Below, in pieces: positions 53,713-62,551 of a stretch of DNA of 64,000 bases. The stretch is taken from assembly GCA_040387515.1 (NCBI GenBank), contig JAZKDP010000011.1, positions 174,244 through 238,243 of the forward strand, read 5' to 3'. The notes below the pieces were generated by a model. It was not told where the DNA came from. It was given only the letters and a program-made list of their open reading frames with translations, and ran no database searches. This stretch comes from Methylotenera_A sp040387515 (GTDB lineage: Bacteria; Pseudomonadota; Gammaproteobacteria; Burkholderiales; Methylophilaceae). Within the stretch, counting starts at the first letter, position 1. Every line of letters starts with the position of its first letter. A program made the translations under genes and the position numbers.

Positions 53713-54270
53713 TTACCAGCCATATGGGTATCCAAAACCACCGCCCCAGCCAAAACGGCTACCAAACCCTCTGCCGTAACCATAATATGGGTGACCATAA
53801 AAGCCACCAAATCTTGGACCCCAGAATGGATCATAGTAACGATTTTGCGCTGCATCGCGCTCACGTTTCAGTATTTTTTCGGCAGCAGCACGCTCTTTTG
53901 CGCGTTTATTTATTTCATCGGCAATCGCATTCTGTTTCGCTAATTCGTTGCTTGCGTGAATATAATCCAACACTTTAGTATCCACACCCTGTTTACTTAA
54001 ATCCAAGGTCTGTGCTGGCGTTAACTCATAACGCGAATTGCTCGCTTTAATTTTGGCAATGATTTCGTCGGGCGTTTTATTTTGTTTAGAATCTTTTACT
54101 ATCTCCTCCAAACTGACTGTGGCAACTGGTTGCGGCAATATTTTCGCTAAATCTTCTGGTGTGATTCTTTCAATCTTAGCTTGTTGCGCCCCCGTGCTGG
54201 CGCAACCAGAAATTAGAATGCATGTCACCATTAAGCCTAGTAAATTTCTTAATATTAATAAGTTTTTCAT
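53713..54270 (-). CDS. Lipoprotein with Gly/Tyr/Arg-rich C-terminal tail
   Basis: 185 residues; I do not recognise a family. The signal peptide ends with lipobox LISGC (Cys23). Residues about 35-135 are helical and charged, and the last 50 are dominated by Gly, Tyr, Phe, Arg and Pro (a YYDPFWGPRFGGFYGHPYY start, then GYG and GFG runs), giving an aromatic-rich surface tail. It overlaps the lytic transglycosylase gene by 4 nt, so the two are translated together. Confidence 0.78.
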   Translation of the reverse strand: MKNLLILRNLLGLMVTCILISGCASTGAQQAKIERITPEDLAKILPQPVATVSLEEIVKDSKQNKTPDEIIAKIKASNSRYELTPAQTLDLSKQGVDTKVLDYIHASNELAKQNAIADEINKRAKERAAAEKILKRERDAAQNRYYDPFWGPRFGGFYGHPYYGYGRGFGSRFGWGGGFGYPYGW

Positions 54271-55193
54271 TTTGAACTCGCTTTCATTAAAGCCGGAGAT
54301 GCCTGTGTAATACTGGCATCAAAATCATGTCGTTTGGCTTGATATAAGCCCAGCACTTTTTTTACATAAGCGCGTGTTTCTGTATAGGGCGGTATGCCTC
54401 TGTATTTATCTACTGCGCCTTCACCTGCATTGTAAGCCGCTACTGCCAAGGTAACATCACCTCTAAAATAGGAGAGTAACCAACGCAAATATTTCACGCC
54501 GCCCTTAATATTCTGGCTGGCGTTGTAGGCATTTTTTACATTAAATCGGTCAGCCGTTGCCGGTATTAGTTGCATTAAACCTTGCGCCTCTTTGTTGGAC
54601 ATTGCTGATACTCTAAAGTTAGACTCAGCCGTAATAATGGATAAAACTAATTTTTCATCCACCTTATACCAATCAGCAATCGTACCTACCAAATCAACCA
54701 CCCAGCGCTTATTCTTTGGCAAACTGCGAATGTAAGCATCAATATTGGGTGATTGAATATCTGCGTATTGTTGCGCTGATTGCCTTTCTGGTGCAACTGC
54801 TTCTAATACACAAGGTGGCGTATCTGCCGTTTTAAGCTCAATTGTTTCCAACATTTTTTGCGCTTCAAAATGCCCATGTGCAGAAGCGAGACCAAATAAA
54901 TTGGCAGCGTAATCACGGTTTGCTGGTACACCGAGTCCAAACGCATACAACATACCTAATCGATAAATACCTTCCGCACTGCCATAACGTGACGCTTCGC
55001 AGTACAAACTAGCCGCTTTCCAAGCAGCCTCTGTGTTGTCTTCATCGCTCAATAAAACACTTGCTTGTTCAAGCATAGTTTTAATAATGGGCGGTTCATT
55101 ATCAAAAGTTTCTTGGTCATTCGCCAAACTAATATCAACACCTATTGCTAGGTTTAGAAGCACTACTAAAAAAATAACACTGGATGCTCTCAT
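54267..55193 (-). CDS. Lytic transglycosylase with Sel1-like repeats
   Basis: 308 residues. The signal peptide covers about 1-24. Two Sel1-like repeats lie near 48-115 (AAWKAASLYCEASRYGSAEG, then YRLGMLYAFGLGVPANRDYA). The SLT domain covers about 165-285 with catalytic Glu in ITAESNFRVSA near 190, GLMQLIPATADRF near 205, and AVAAYNAGEGAVDKY near 250. It cleaves murein to 1,6-anhydro products, which feed the AmgK/MurU type of recycling. ATG 55193 is preferred over a TTG three bases upstream. Confidence 0.88.
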   Translation of the reverse strand: MRASSVIFLVVLLNLAIGVDISLANDQETFDNEPPIIKTMLEQASVLLSDEDNTEAAWKAASLYCEASRYGSAEGIYRLGMLYAFGLGVPANRDYAANLFGLASAHGHFEAQKMLETIELKTADTPPCVLEAVAPERQSAQQYADIQSPNIDAYIRSLPKNKRWVVDLVGTIADWYKVDEKLVLSIITAESNFRVSAMSNKEAQGLMQLIPATADRFNVKNAYNASQNIKGGVKYLRWLLSYFRGDVTLAVAAYNAGEGAVDKYRGIPPYTETRAYVKKVLGLYQAKRHDFDASITQASPALMKASSK

Positions 55194-55224
55194 CAATATT
55201 AGCTTGCGCGCAAATTAACCTTAA

Positions 55225-57810
55225 TTAGCCTTTTGTAAACGTCATCTTCCCGCCTTTGTAATCAACCAATATCGTGTCTTTTGCTATAAAGCTACCTGCC
55301 AGAATCTCACGTGCTAATGGATTTTCCATCTCGCTTTGAATTGCGCGTTTCAGCGGCCTTGCTCCATAAACAGGATCAAAACCCGCGTTGGCGATTTCCG
55401 CGATGGCAGAATCACTAATACTCAGCGTCATATCCATCGCTGCTAAGCGTTTAGCCAGTAACTGAATCTGGATCTGCGCAATCGATTTCACCTGCGTTTC
55501 ACCTAGACTGTGGAAAACGACCACTTCATCGATACGGTTGACAAATTCTGGTCTAAAGTGCGTTTTAACCTCACCCATTACCGCCAATTTCACCACTTGG
55601 TAATCTTGGTCCGCCATACTTTGTATCATCTGGCTTCCTAGGTTAGAAGTCATGATAATCACCGTATTTTTAAAGTCCACCGTGCGGCCTTGGCCATCCG
55701 TTAATCGCCCATCATCCAACACTTGCAACAGCACATTAAATACATCTGGGTGCGCTTTTTCCACTTCATCCAGCAGAATCACACTATAAGGTTTACGACG
55801 CACCGCTTCAGTCAGCGTACCGCCTTCTTCATAACCGACATAGCCCGGCGGCGCACCTATCATGCGTGCGACGCTATGCTTCTCCATAAACTCACTCATA
55901 TCGATACGAATCAAATGATCTTCAGAGTCAAATAAAAAGCCCGCTAGCGCTTTACAAAGCTCGGTTTTACCTACACCAGTTGGACCCAAAAATAAGAAGC
56001 TGCCATAAGGACGATTCGGGTCACTTAAACCTGAACGCGAGCGACGAATTGCATCAGAAACCAGACGCACTGCCTCATCTTGACCAACGACACGTTCATG
56101 TAACTTGGTTTCCATCGTAAGTAACTTTTCACGTTCGCCAGTTAGCATTTTGCTGACAGGAATTCCCGTCGCGCGGCTGACGACTTCGGCAATTTCATCA
56201 GCGCCAACTTCGGTACGTAACATTCTATTTTTGGTCTGAGTTACATTTTCTTCAGAATGTGAAGCCTCTTTCAATTGCGCTTCTAACGCAGGCAATTTGC
56301 CGTACTGCAACTCAGAAACTTTTTGCCATTCACCTTTACGTGTGGCCTCTTCCATCTCGAATTTAATTTTTTCAATGGCTTCTTTAATATGGCTGGTTCC
56401 TTGCACCTGTGCTTTTTCAGAATTCCAAATATCTTCTAAATCCGCGTATTCTTTCTCAAGCTTTTCGATTTCTTCTTCAATTAATCCAAAGCGTTTTTTG
56501 CTACCCTCATCTTTTTCACGGCGCACAGCTTCACGCTCAATCTTAAGTTGAATCACACGGCGCTCAAGTTTATCCAGCACTTCAGGTTTAGAATCAATTT
56601 CCATTTTGATGCGCGAGGCTGCTTCATCAATCAAATCAATCGCTTTATCTGGTAAAAATCGGTCAGTAATATAACGATGACTTAACTCAGCTGCCGCTAC
56701 AATTGCAGGGTCTGTAATCTCAACGCCGTGATGTAATTCATATTTTTCTTGCAAGCCACGCAAAATCGCGATGGTCGCTTCAACGGTCGGCTCATCAACG
56801 AGCACTTTCTGAAAACGCCGTTCTAAAGCGGCATCTTTTTCGATATATTTGCGATACTCATCCAATGTTGTCGCGCCTACGCAATGCAACTCACCACGTG
56901 CCAATGCAGGCTTCAGCATATTGCCGGCATCCATTGCACCTTCTGCTTTACCTGCGCCAACCATGGTGTGAATCTCATCGATAAATACGATGGTTTGGCC
57001 TTCATCCTGCACCAATTCTTTCAGCACGGATTTGAGACGTTCTTCAAACTCGCCACGATATTTAGCGCCTGCCAATAAAGCCGCCATATCCAGCGACAAT
57101 ACTTTTTTACCTTTAAGCGATTCTGGCACTTCGCCGTTCACAATACGTTGTGCCAAACCTTCCACAATCGCGGTTTTACCCACGCCAGGTTCACCAATTA
57201 ACACAGGGTTATTTTTTGTGCGGCGCATTAATACTTGAATGACCCGACGTATTTCATCATCGCGACCGATGACAGGATCCAATTTGCCAAGGCTGGCACG
57301 CTCAGTCAGGTCAACCGTGTATTTTTTAAGTGATTCGCGATTGCTTTCACCTTCTTGATCATTGATATTCTCACTACCACGCACCGCCATCACGGCAGCT
57401 TCCAGCGCGGTTTTAGTCAAGCCATTTTGTTTAAGTAACTTGCCAGTTTCGCCCTTGTCTTCAGCAAGCGCCAATAGGAACATCTCGCTGGCAATATAGG
57501 CATCACCACGCTTTTGTGCGAGTTTATCGGTGACATTTAATAGATTATTCAAATCGCGCGAAATGGCAATTTCACCATCCTGCTTAGATGACTTTGATAA
57601 ATTGGCAATGGCAGTATTTAAGCTCGTTTTAAGCGGTGCAAGATTCACACCTGCTCGTGAAAGTAATGAAGCCGCCCCGCCGTTATCTTCTTGCAATAAA
57701 GCTAGCAACAAATGTTGCGGTTCAATCGCTGTATTATCGGCGCCGATAGCAAGGCTTTGAGCGTCGCTTAAAGCTTGCTGAAATTTGGTCGTCAGTTTGT
57801 CAAATCGCAT
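55225..57810 (-). CDS. clpB: ATP-dependent disaggregase ClpB
   Basis: Hsp100 chaperone that rescues aggregated proteins with DnaK. 861 residues. ClpB N-domain (two ~75-residue repeats), NBD1 with Walker A GEPGVGKT near 205, a long coiled-coil middle domain about 405-530, NBD2 with GPTGVGKT near 605, and GAPPGYVGYEEGG near 645. ATG 57810 with AGGAG 6 nt upstream is preferred over GTG 57813. I found no clear heat-shock sigma-32 promoter in the 121-nt gap. Confidence 0.97.
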   Translation of the reverse strand: MRFDKLTTKFQQALSDAQSLAIGADNTAIEPQHLLLALLQEDNGGAASLLSRAGVNLAPLKTSLNTAIANLSKSSKQDGEIAISRDLNNLLNVTDKLAQKRGDAYIASEMFLLALAEDKGETGKLLKQNGLTKTALEAAVMAVRGSENINDQEGESNRESLKKYTVDLTERASLGKLDPVIGRDDEIRRVIQVLMRRTKNNPVLIGEPGVGKTAIVEGLAQRIVNGEVPESLKGKKVLSLDMAALLAGAKYRGEFEERLKSVLKELVQDEGQTIVFIDEIHTMVGAGKAEGAMDAGNMLKPALARGELHCVGATTLDEYRKYIEKDAALERRFQKVLVDEPTVEATIAILRGLQEKYELHHGVEITDPAIVAAAELSHRYITDRFLPDKAIDLIDEAASRIKMEIDSKPEVLDKLERRVIQLKIEREAVRREKDEGSKKRFGLIEEEIEKLEKEYADLEDIWNSEKAQVQGTSHIKEAIEKIKFEMEEATRKGEWQKVSELQYGKLPALEAQLKEASHSEENVTQTKNRMLRTEVGADEIAEVVSRATGIPVSKMLTGEREKLLTMETKLHERVVGQDEAVRLVSDAIRRSRSGLSDPNRPYGSFLFLGPTGVGKTELCKALAGFLFDSEDHLIRIDMSEFMEKHSVARMIGAPPGYVGYEEGGTLTEAVRRKPYSVILLDEVEKAHPDVFNVLLQVLDDGRLTDGQGRTVDFKNTVIIMTSNLGSQMIQSMADQDYQVVKLAVMGEVKTHFRPEFVNRIDEVVVFHSLGETQVKSIAQIQIQLLAKRLAAMDMTLSISDSAIAEIANAGFDPVYGARPLKRAIQSEMENPLAREILAGSFIAKDTILVDYKGGKMTFTKG

Positions 57811-57931
57811 CACATACTCCTATTAAAATCTGTGTAAATTTGTTGTATAAACATATGTGGAGGTGTTTGCAGATTAATCAATCCATTGCGCTTTTCAATT
57901 TTTACCGTTAGCGCCAATCAAGCTTAAATAA

Positions 57932-59164
57932 TTAAGGCGTTAGCTGAATCAATTTAAAGCCTTCTTTTTGCGTATTCCAAGCCAAATAAACTTGCTTACC
58001 GTGTTGCAATAACTGCGGATAATCTGCTTTATCGGACGTACTGGCGAGCACTTTTGCATCGCTCCAACTCCTACCCCCATCATCAGAAAATAGTCCGATT
58101 ATTTTATAGTTTTTGGCTTCTATTTCACGCCAAACCACCCACACATGCTCACCATCCGCCTTATTGCCCAAACTTAAAATGGCGGGATGCCCTGCTTGAT
58201 TGGTATTGTTACCAAATTTTTTGGCTGGTGATGATGCCCATGCTACTCCATCCATACGACTGTAATATAGACCTGGCTTAGCATCGTTACCATCAAAGTA
58301 CGCCATGTGATAACCCCACCAATCCTTACCTGCGCCACCTGTCGCTAATGCAGCGCCATGATGTGGACAACCGTCAATTTTCCAACGCCCAAAAGTCGCA
58401 CGATGCGGCTGAGGTTTTGCGTTGTCTTGCGGAATTTCTGCAATCATATGATCGCGCTCACTGCCTTCAAACACATGCCGCCACAATACAGCAGTCGTCC
58501 CGTCAGGCTTATTAGTCGTCACGATTCGGCAACACTCACAACTGCTATCCGCTAACTTTTTTTCTGCTGCAAAACTCTTGCCGTGATTGTTTGAAATCGC
58601 ATAATAGATTGCTGCGCCCTCATACTTTTTGCCGTCTTTTTTAGCGTTAACTGCATCGCGCTTATCAATCCATGTAACAGTGATTTTGCCGTTTGTGCTG
58701 ACATTTAATGCATTAAAAGCGTGTGTGATTTCAGCGCGATCCTGATGCACTATATAAGGCTTTTCAAAACTTTTCCCCGCATCGATTGAACGCGCAAACC
58801 AAATATAACCCGCAAAGCGTGTATTTAAATTTTGCGTCCAAGTCACATAAATATGATTATTTGCATCCAACGCAATGTCTGGCCGCGCCTCATTATTCGC
58901 CCCAATCTTTTGCGCAACTGGGTTCACTTTAATTGGCGTTGAAAAGGTTTTACCTAAATCGGCACTTTTATCCACCAACAAATAACCGTCATGCACAGAT
59001 ACGCGCCATAGATTGCCTTTTGAATCAAATGCCACATTAATGGCGGATATGCCAGGCGCAGGATGTTGTAGGTGCGCTTCATGCGCACTTAGATTAAAGC
59101 TGCTTAGACTAAAACCAAAGCAACTCAAACAAAAGCAGACTAAATAAAACCATTTTTTTATCAT
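57932..59164 (-). CDS. Exported BNR/sialidase-like propeller protein with Cys/His motifs
   Basis: 410 residues. The signal peptide (about 1-27) ends LSAH. Asp-box/BNR repeats (SADLGKTF, SIDAGKSF, SNNHGKSF, SDDGGRSW) indicate a beta-propeller. Two conserved-looking motifs stand out: SSCECCRI near residue 205 and IDGCPHHG near 262, each with several metal-ligand residues. No sialidase catalytic set is evident. It follows two TonB-dependent receptor genes and a PepSY gene on the same strand, so a periplasmic metal-binding or sensing role in uptake is plausible, but unproven. Confidence 0.75.
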   Translation of the reverse strand: MIKKWFYLVCFCLSCFGFSLSSFNLSAHEAHLQHPAPGISAINVAFDSKGNLWRVSVHDGYLLVDKSADLGKTFSTPIKVNPVAQKIGANNEARPDIALDANNHIYVTWTQNLNTRFAGYIWFARSIDAGKSFEKPYIVHQDRAEITHAFNALNVSTNGKITVTWIDKRDAVNAKKDGKKYEGAAIYYAISNNHGKSFAAEKKLADSSCECCRIVTTNKPDGTTAVLWRHVFEGSERDHMIAEIPQDNAKPQPHRATFGRWKIDGCPHHGAALATGGAGKDWWGYHMAYFDGNDAKPGLYYSRMDGVAWASSPAKKFGNNTNQAGHPAILSLGNKADGEHVWVVWREIEAKNYKIIGLFSDDGGRSWSDAKVLASTSDKADYPQLLQHGKQVYLAWNTQKEGFKLIQLTP

Positions 59165-59233
59165 ATAAATTGATGCCTACTTATAGTTAACACACTATTA
59201 GCTACGTATATTTTGTTTAGCTGTACGCTAAAT

Positions 59234-60418
59234 TTAGCGACCAAACTTAACCACTTTTTTTCTCGATTTTTTCCGCCATCTTAAATAGCCAGTGACTAGC
59301 AATATCGTTGGAATAATGCCAGAAAAACACACGATTATTCGGCCAGCCAAGCCAAACGCTTCGCCACTGTGCAGCGGATGTTGCCAATCCATAAAAACAT
59401 CGCCATTACTATTGTGTTGTGGATTGCGTGTAGCCAAAATCTTTCCTGAATACTGGTCTATCCACACATAGGTTTTAGGGAATCTATCGGCGATTTCGTT
59501 CAAATTTTTAAGCCTGATTATATAAGTTCCAAAAGCAGATTCAGGCGTTTCTAACCAGCGCACTTGTGCTTGTGGAAACTGTTTTTGTGCAATCTCAAGC
59601 GCGCTATCTAATGTAATCTTTTGATTTGGATCAGCACGAAAAGATTGTACATTTGGCTTGATAAAAGTAGACGATATTTTATTGATCGATGGCGCAAACC
59701 ATTCCGGCTTTTCTAATATCAAACCTGTGACAACTAAAAGTATCAGTAAAATTAAGCTGTAGATACCTAAAAGTGTGTGGATATCATACAGCTTGCGCAG
59801 ATAGCCTGTGCGCAAACGTATTGCCAGCGCTTTACGCCATTTATTTGTTTTTGCCGTATTTTTAGTAGCTGTATTTTTTATATTGTACGTTGCGTTTTTG
59901 GGCCACCAAAGATAAACGCCAGACAACAATGACAGCAGGCAAAAAATGCCGATTATCGCCATAATTGTGTTGCCAGTTTCGTCCAATAACAAGGTGTAGT
60001 GCAAATCGTAAATCCAAGTGACCGCATATTCGCCCCAAAATCGATGGTTAATAATGGCTAAAGTATAAGGATTAATCGCAACCACCAGCGGTGAAAAATG
60101 CTGATGTTGTGTTTCCACAGGCTTGTAATAACGCGCCATTATTGGTTTATCTGGCTGAGTAGGTACTTCTAAGCGCCAAGCATTTGTGCGTTCTGGATAA
60201 GTTTGATGCAACTTTTGGATGACGTTTTCATAGCTTTGCGCAAGCGATTTGCTAGCAGATATCACCAATTCTGGATTGATAAGTCGATCAATCTCCACAT
60301 AAAAAACCAGCAGACTGCCAGTAAGCCCAGTGAGTGAAAACACCACGCCTACACTTAAGCCTAAATAAAGATGCACCGCCAGCCAAAAGCGGCGCATTTG
60401 TTGTCGACTAAATGCCAT
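59234..60418 (-). CDS. PepSY-associated membrane protein (iron-regulated, FoxB/PiuB-like)
   Basis: 394 residues. Four membrane segments: near 12-35, 155-178, 218-240 and 360-382. A large periplasmic part lies between TM1 and TM2, and a PepSY domain between TM3 and TM4 (LDSALEIAQKQFPQAQVRWLE). His residues at membrane edges (HLYLG, DLHYTLLLD, DIHTLLGIYSL, WQHPLHSGEAFGL) could bind heme, as in inner-membrane reductases that release iron from siderophores. It starts 3 nt after the TonB receptor gene, so coupling is likely. Confidence 0.85.
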   Translation of the reverse strand: MAFSRQQMRRFWLAVHLYLGLSVGVVFSLTGLTGSLLVFYVEIDRLINPELVISASKSLAQSYENVIQKLHQTYPERTNAWRLEVPTQPDKPIMARYYKPVETQHQHFSPLVVAINPYTLAIINHRFWGEYAVTWIYDLHYTLLLDETGNTIMAIIGIFCLLSLLSGVYLWWPKNATYNIKNTATKNTAKTNKWRKALAIRLRTGYLRKLYDIHTLLGIYSLILLILLVVTGLILEKPEWFAPSINKISSTFIKPNVQSFRADPNQKITLDSALEIAQKQFPQAQVRWLETPESAFGTYIIRLKNLNEIADRFPKTYVWIDQYSGKILATRNPQHNSNGDVFMDWQHPLHSGEAFGLAGRIIVCFSGIIPTILLVTGYLRWRKKSRKKVVKFGR

Positions 60419-60421
60419 CGT

Positions 60422-62467
60422 TTATAACTTAAGATTCACCGCAATATAACCAGCACGCCCATCACCCGGCGCGACCATTGGCTCTGCATTCATAAATACA
60501 TACTCATAAGAACGATTGGTTAAATTTCTCACTTGGAAATCCACATTCACTTTTCCATTGATTTTATAGTTGGCGGAAGCATCAAATAGCAAAAACTGTC
60601 CGAATTTACCTTTGGTATTTTCGCGCTCAATATAAGCGTTGCCTTGCGCTCTGGCAATCATGCCAAAACGCCAATCTGGCGTTGCTCTAAAATCAAATCC
60701 ACTAGAAACCAGATAATGCGGCACATGATCAATTTCTTGGCCAACCGTCAGAATGCTGGCGGCGTCTGCTTTTAGAATCTCAGAGTCTTGCCATGAATAC
60801 GCAAACCAAACATCCAGTTTTTCTGTCGGGCGCGCGTTGATTTGAAAATCAATGCCTTGTCTGAGCGTTTTACCAATATTTTCAGAGTCATTGGCTGAAT
60901 CATTCAATTTACGACGTGCTTCATTTTTTGCGCGTTGTGCCCAGCCAGCAATCCGCCCATCCAGCCAATTCGTTGGCTTAAATTTTATGCCCAACTCCCA
61001 ACCTTCATTAATCGATGGCTCAAGATCTTCTGTTTGATTCACTTTATAAGCAGCCGTACCAACGCCCACTTGAAAGGTCCTACCCCAGTTGCCATAAGCG
61101 GTATAAGCGTCATTTAAGTTGTACATCACACTTAATTTTGGCTGGCGAATTTGTCCATAATCATTCACTTCAAAACGTCTGCCGTTTAGATTATTCACAT
61201 AAAAACCATCTGCATAATCTATGCGATAGGCAGGAATGATTTTTAGCTTTTCGGTTGGTTTGATGATTGCCTGTACATAACCGCCCGTCATATCGAAATC
61301 AAAGTTTTGGTCACGCGTGATGGCAGTGCGCGCACGATTTAACGTGGTAAATCGTCTACTTTCATTCTCTTGCCACTCCTTATTTAACCCACCTTCAAGC
61401 GCAAAATCTTGCAGAAAATCAACGGTTGGTCGCCACGTCATGCTGGCCAAAAATCCTTGATGGCTTTCATTGGTGGCACGTTCTTGTTGCGGTGCCGTAA
61501 TGGCGAATCTCACCCAGCGCGTGTCATCATATTTGTTGTAATAGGCTTTGGAAGATAAAGATAAGTTATCGGTAATCGACCAGTCAAAATTCCCGCTGAC
61601 TTGGTTCATCAAGCGCTCACCACCATCGGTCGCATTATGTGGCCTAGATTGCCTGTCGTCATCACGCGCTTGCGCTATGGTCAGATAACCTGGTTCATTT
61701 GCATCGTGCTCATAATGTCTGGCGACTAAGCCTAACTTAAATTTTTCATTTTCTGGCGTAAAAAACCATTTACCCGCCAAGCTATATTTATCAGAATGCG
61801 CATGATCGCGATAGCCATCGGTTTCTTGCGCGGCAACAAAATAGTTTTGTGCAAAACCGTTATTTTCTATGCCCACAGCGGTTTGTAACTCTTTAGTATC
61901 AAAACTGCCGTAACTTGCGCGCGACTCCCAATAATTGCCACCTTGCTTGGTCACCATATTGATATTGCCCGCGATATTATGCAAGCCGTAACGCGGGTCA
62001 TTGGTGCCGCGCACCACTTCTAGCGCTTCAATCTCTAACGGAAAAATCATATCCATATAACGCATATTGCCGTCATTGGTATTGCTGGGCACGCCATCAA
62101 TTAACAACTTGATCGCATTAATTTCGCCCTCGCCATTAAAGCCTCTAAACGAAACTTTGCCTGATTCAACACCTTGTCTAAATTGCGTGAATTGAATGCC
62201 AGGCATTTGCCCAAATAACTCCCAACTATTCAATACATTTTGGTTTTGAATTCGGTCTGCGCCCAAAATATCCACAGAACTCAGCACACTTCTGGTCGAA
62301 AATGCACCCGATTGGTTAGCGCTCACGTCCACATTACCCAACACCAAAGTAGAGTCTGCTTCGATTTTATTTTCACTTACAACTTCAGTTTCAGCGGAAA
62401 TCTCTTCTGCAAAACTTGGCATACTATTAGCCACTAAAAAGCAGGCTAGCATCGCTTTCTTAATCAT
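60422..62467 (-). CDS. TonB-dependent outer-membrane receptor
   Basis: 681 residues. The signal peptide ends at FAE near 21, with a TonB-box-like TLVLGNVDV near 40. The plug domain covers about 50-175 (LLIDGVPSN, EALEVVRGTNDPRYGLHNIAGNIN in parts), followed by a 22-strand barrel to the C-terminal aromatic-rich YIAVNLKL end. There is no N-terminal STN signalling domain. The plug and barrel resemble FecA/PupB-type siderophore receptors. GAGG 7 nt upstream supports the start. The ligand is not known. Confidence 0.9.
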   Translation of the reverse strand: MIKKAMLACFLVANSMPSFAEEISAETEVVSENKIEADSTLVLGNVDVSANQSGAFSTRSVLSSVDILGADRIQNQNVLNSWELFGQMPGIQFTQFRQGVESGKVSFRGFNGEGEINAIKLLIDGVPSNTNDGNMRYMDMIFPLEIEALEVVRGTNDPRYGLHNIAGNINMVTKQGGNYWESRASYGSFDTKELQTAVGIENNGFAQNYFVAAQETDGYRDHAHSDKYSLAGKWFFTPENEKFKLGLVARHYEHDANEPGYLTIAQARDDDRQSRPHNATDGGERLMNQVSGNFDWSITDNLSLSSKAYYNKYDDTRWVRFAITAPQQERATNESHQGFLASMTWRPTVDFLQDFALEGGLNKEWQENESRRFTTLNRARTAITRDQNFDFDMTGGYVQAIIKPTEKLKIIPAYRIDYADGFYVNNLNGRRFEVNDYGQIRQPKLSVMYNLNDAYTAYGNWGRTFQVGVGTAAYKVNQTEDLEPSINEGWELGIKFKPTNWLDGRIAGWAQRAKNEARRKLNDSANDSENIGKTLRQGIDFQINARPTEKLDVWFAYSWQDSEILKADAASILTVGQEIDHVPHYLVSSGFDFRATPDWRFGMIARAQGNAYIERENTKGKFGQFLLFDASANYKINGKVNVDFQVRNLTNRSYEYVFMNAEPMVAPGDGRAGYIAVNLKL

Positions 62468-62500
62468 GTTTTTACCTCAATTTTTCTTGTGAACAATCTA

Positions 62501-62533
62501 TTGCCGCAACGGAAAAATACCGTTGCGCGGCAA
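62501..62533. promoter_or_regulatory. Hairpin between the two TonB-receptor genes
   Basis: TTGCCGCAACGG (62501-62512) and CCGTTGCGCGGCAA (62520-62533) form a GC-rich stem with a 2-nt bulge and a 7-nt loop. It is a likely mRNA-stabilising or attenuating hairpin between the cotranscribed receptor genes, since it lacks a T-tract. Confidence 0.5.
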
Positions 62534-62551
62534 TGGTCTATTCATTAAAAG

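Noticed and set aside
57811..57931. Sigma-32 heat-shock promoter for clpB
   Set aside because: A TTGAAA box occurs, but no CCCCAT-like element at 13-16 bp.
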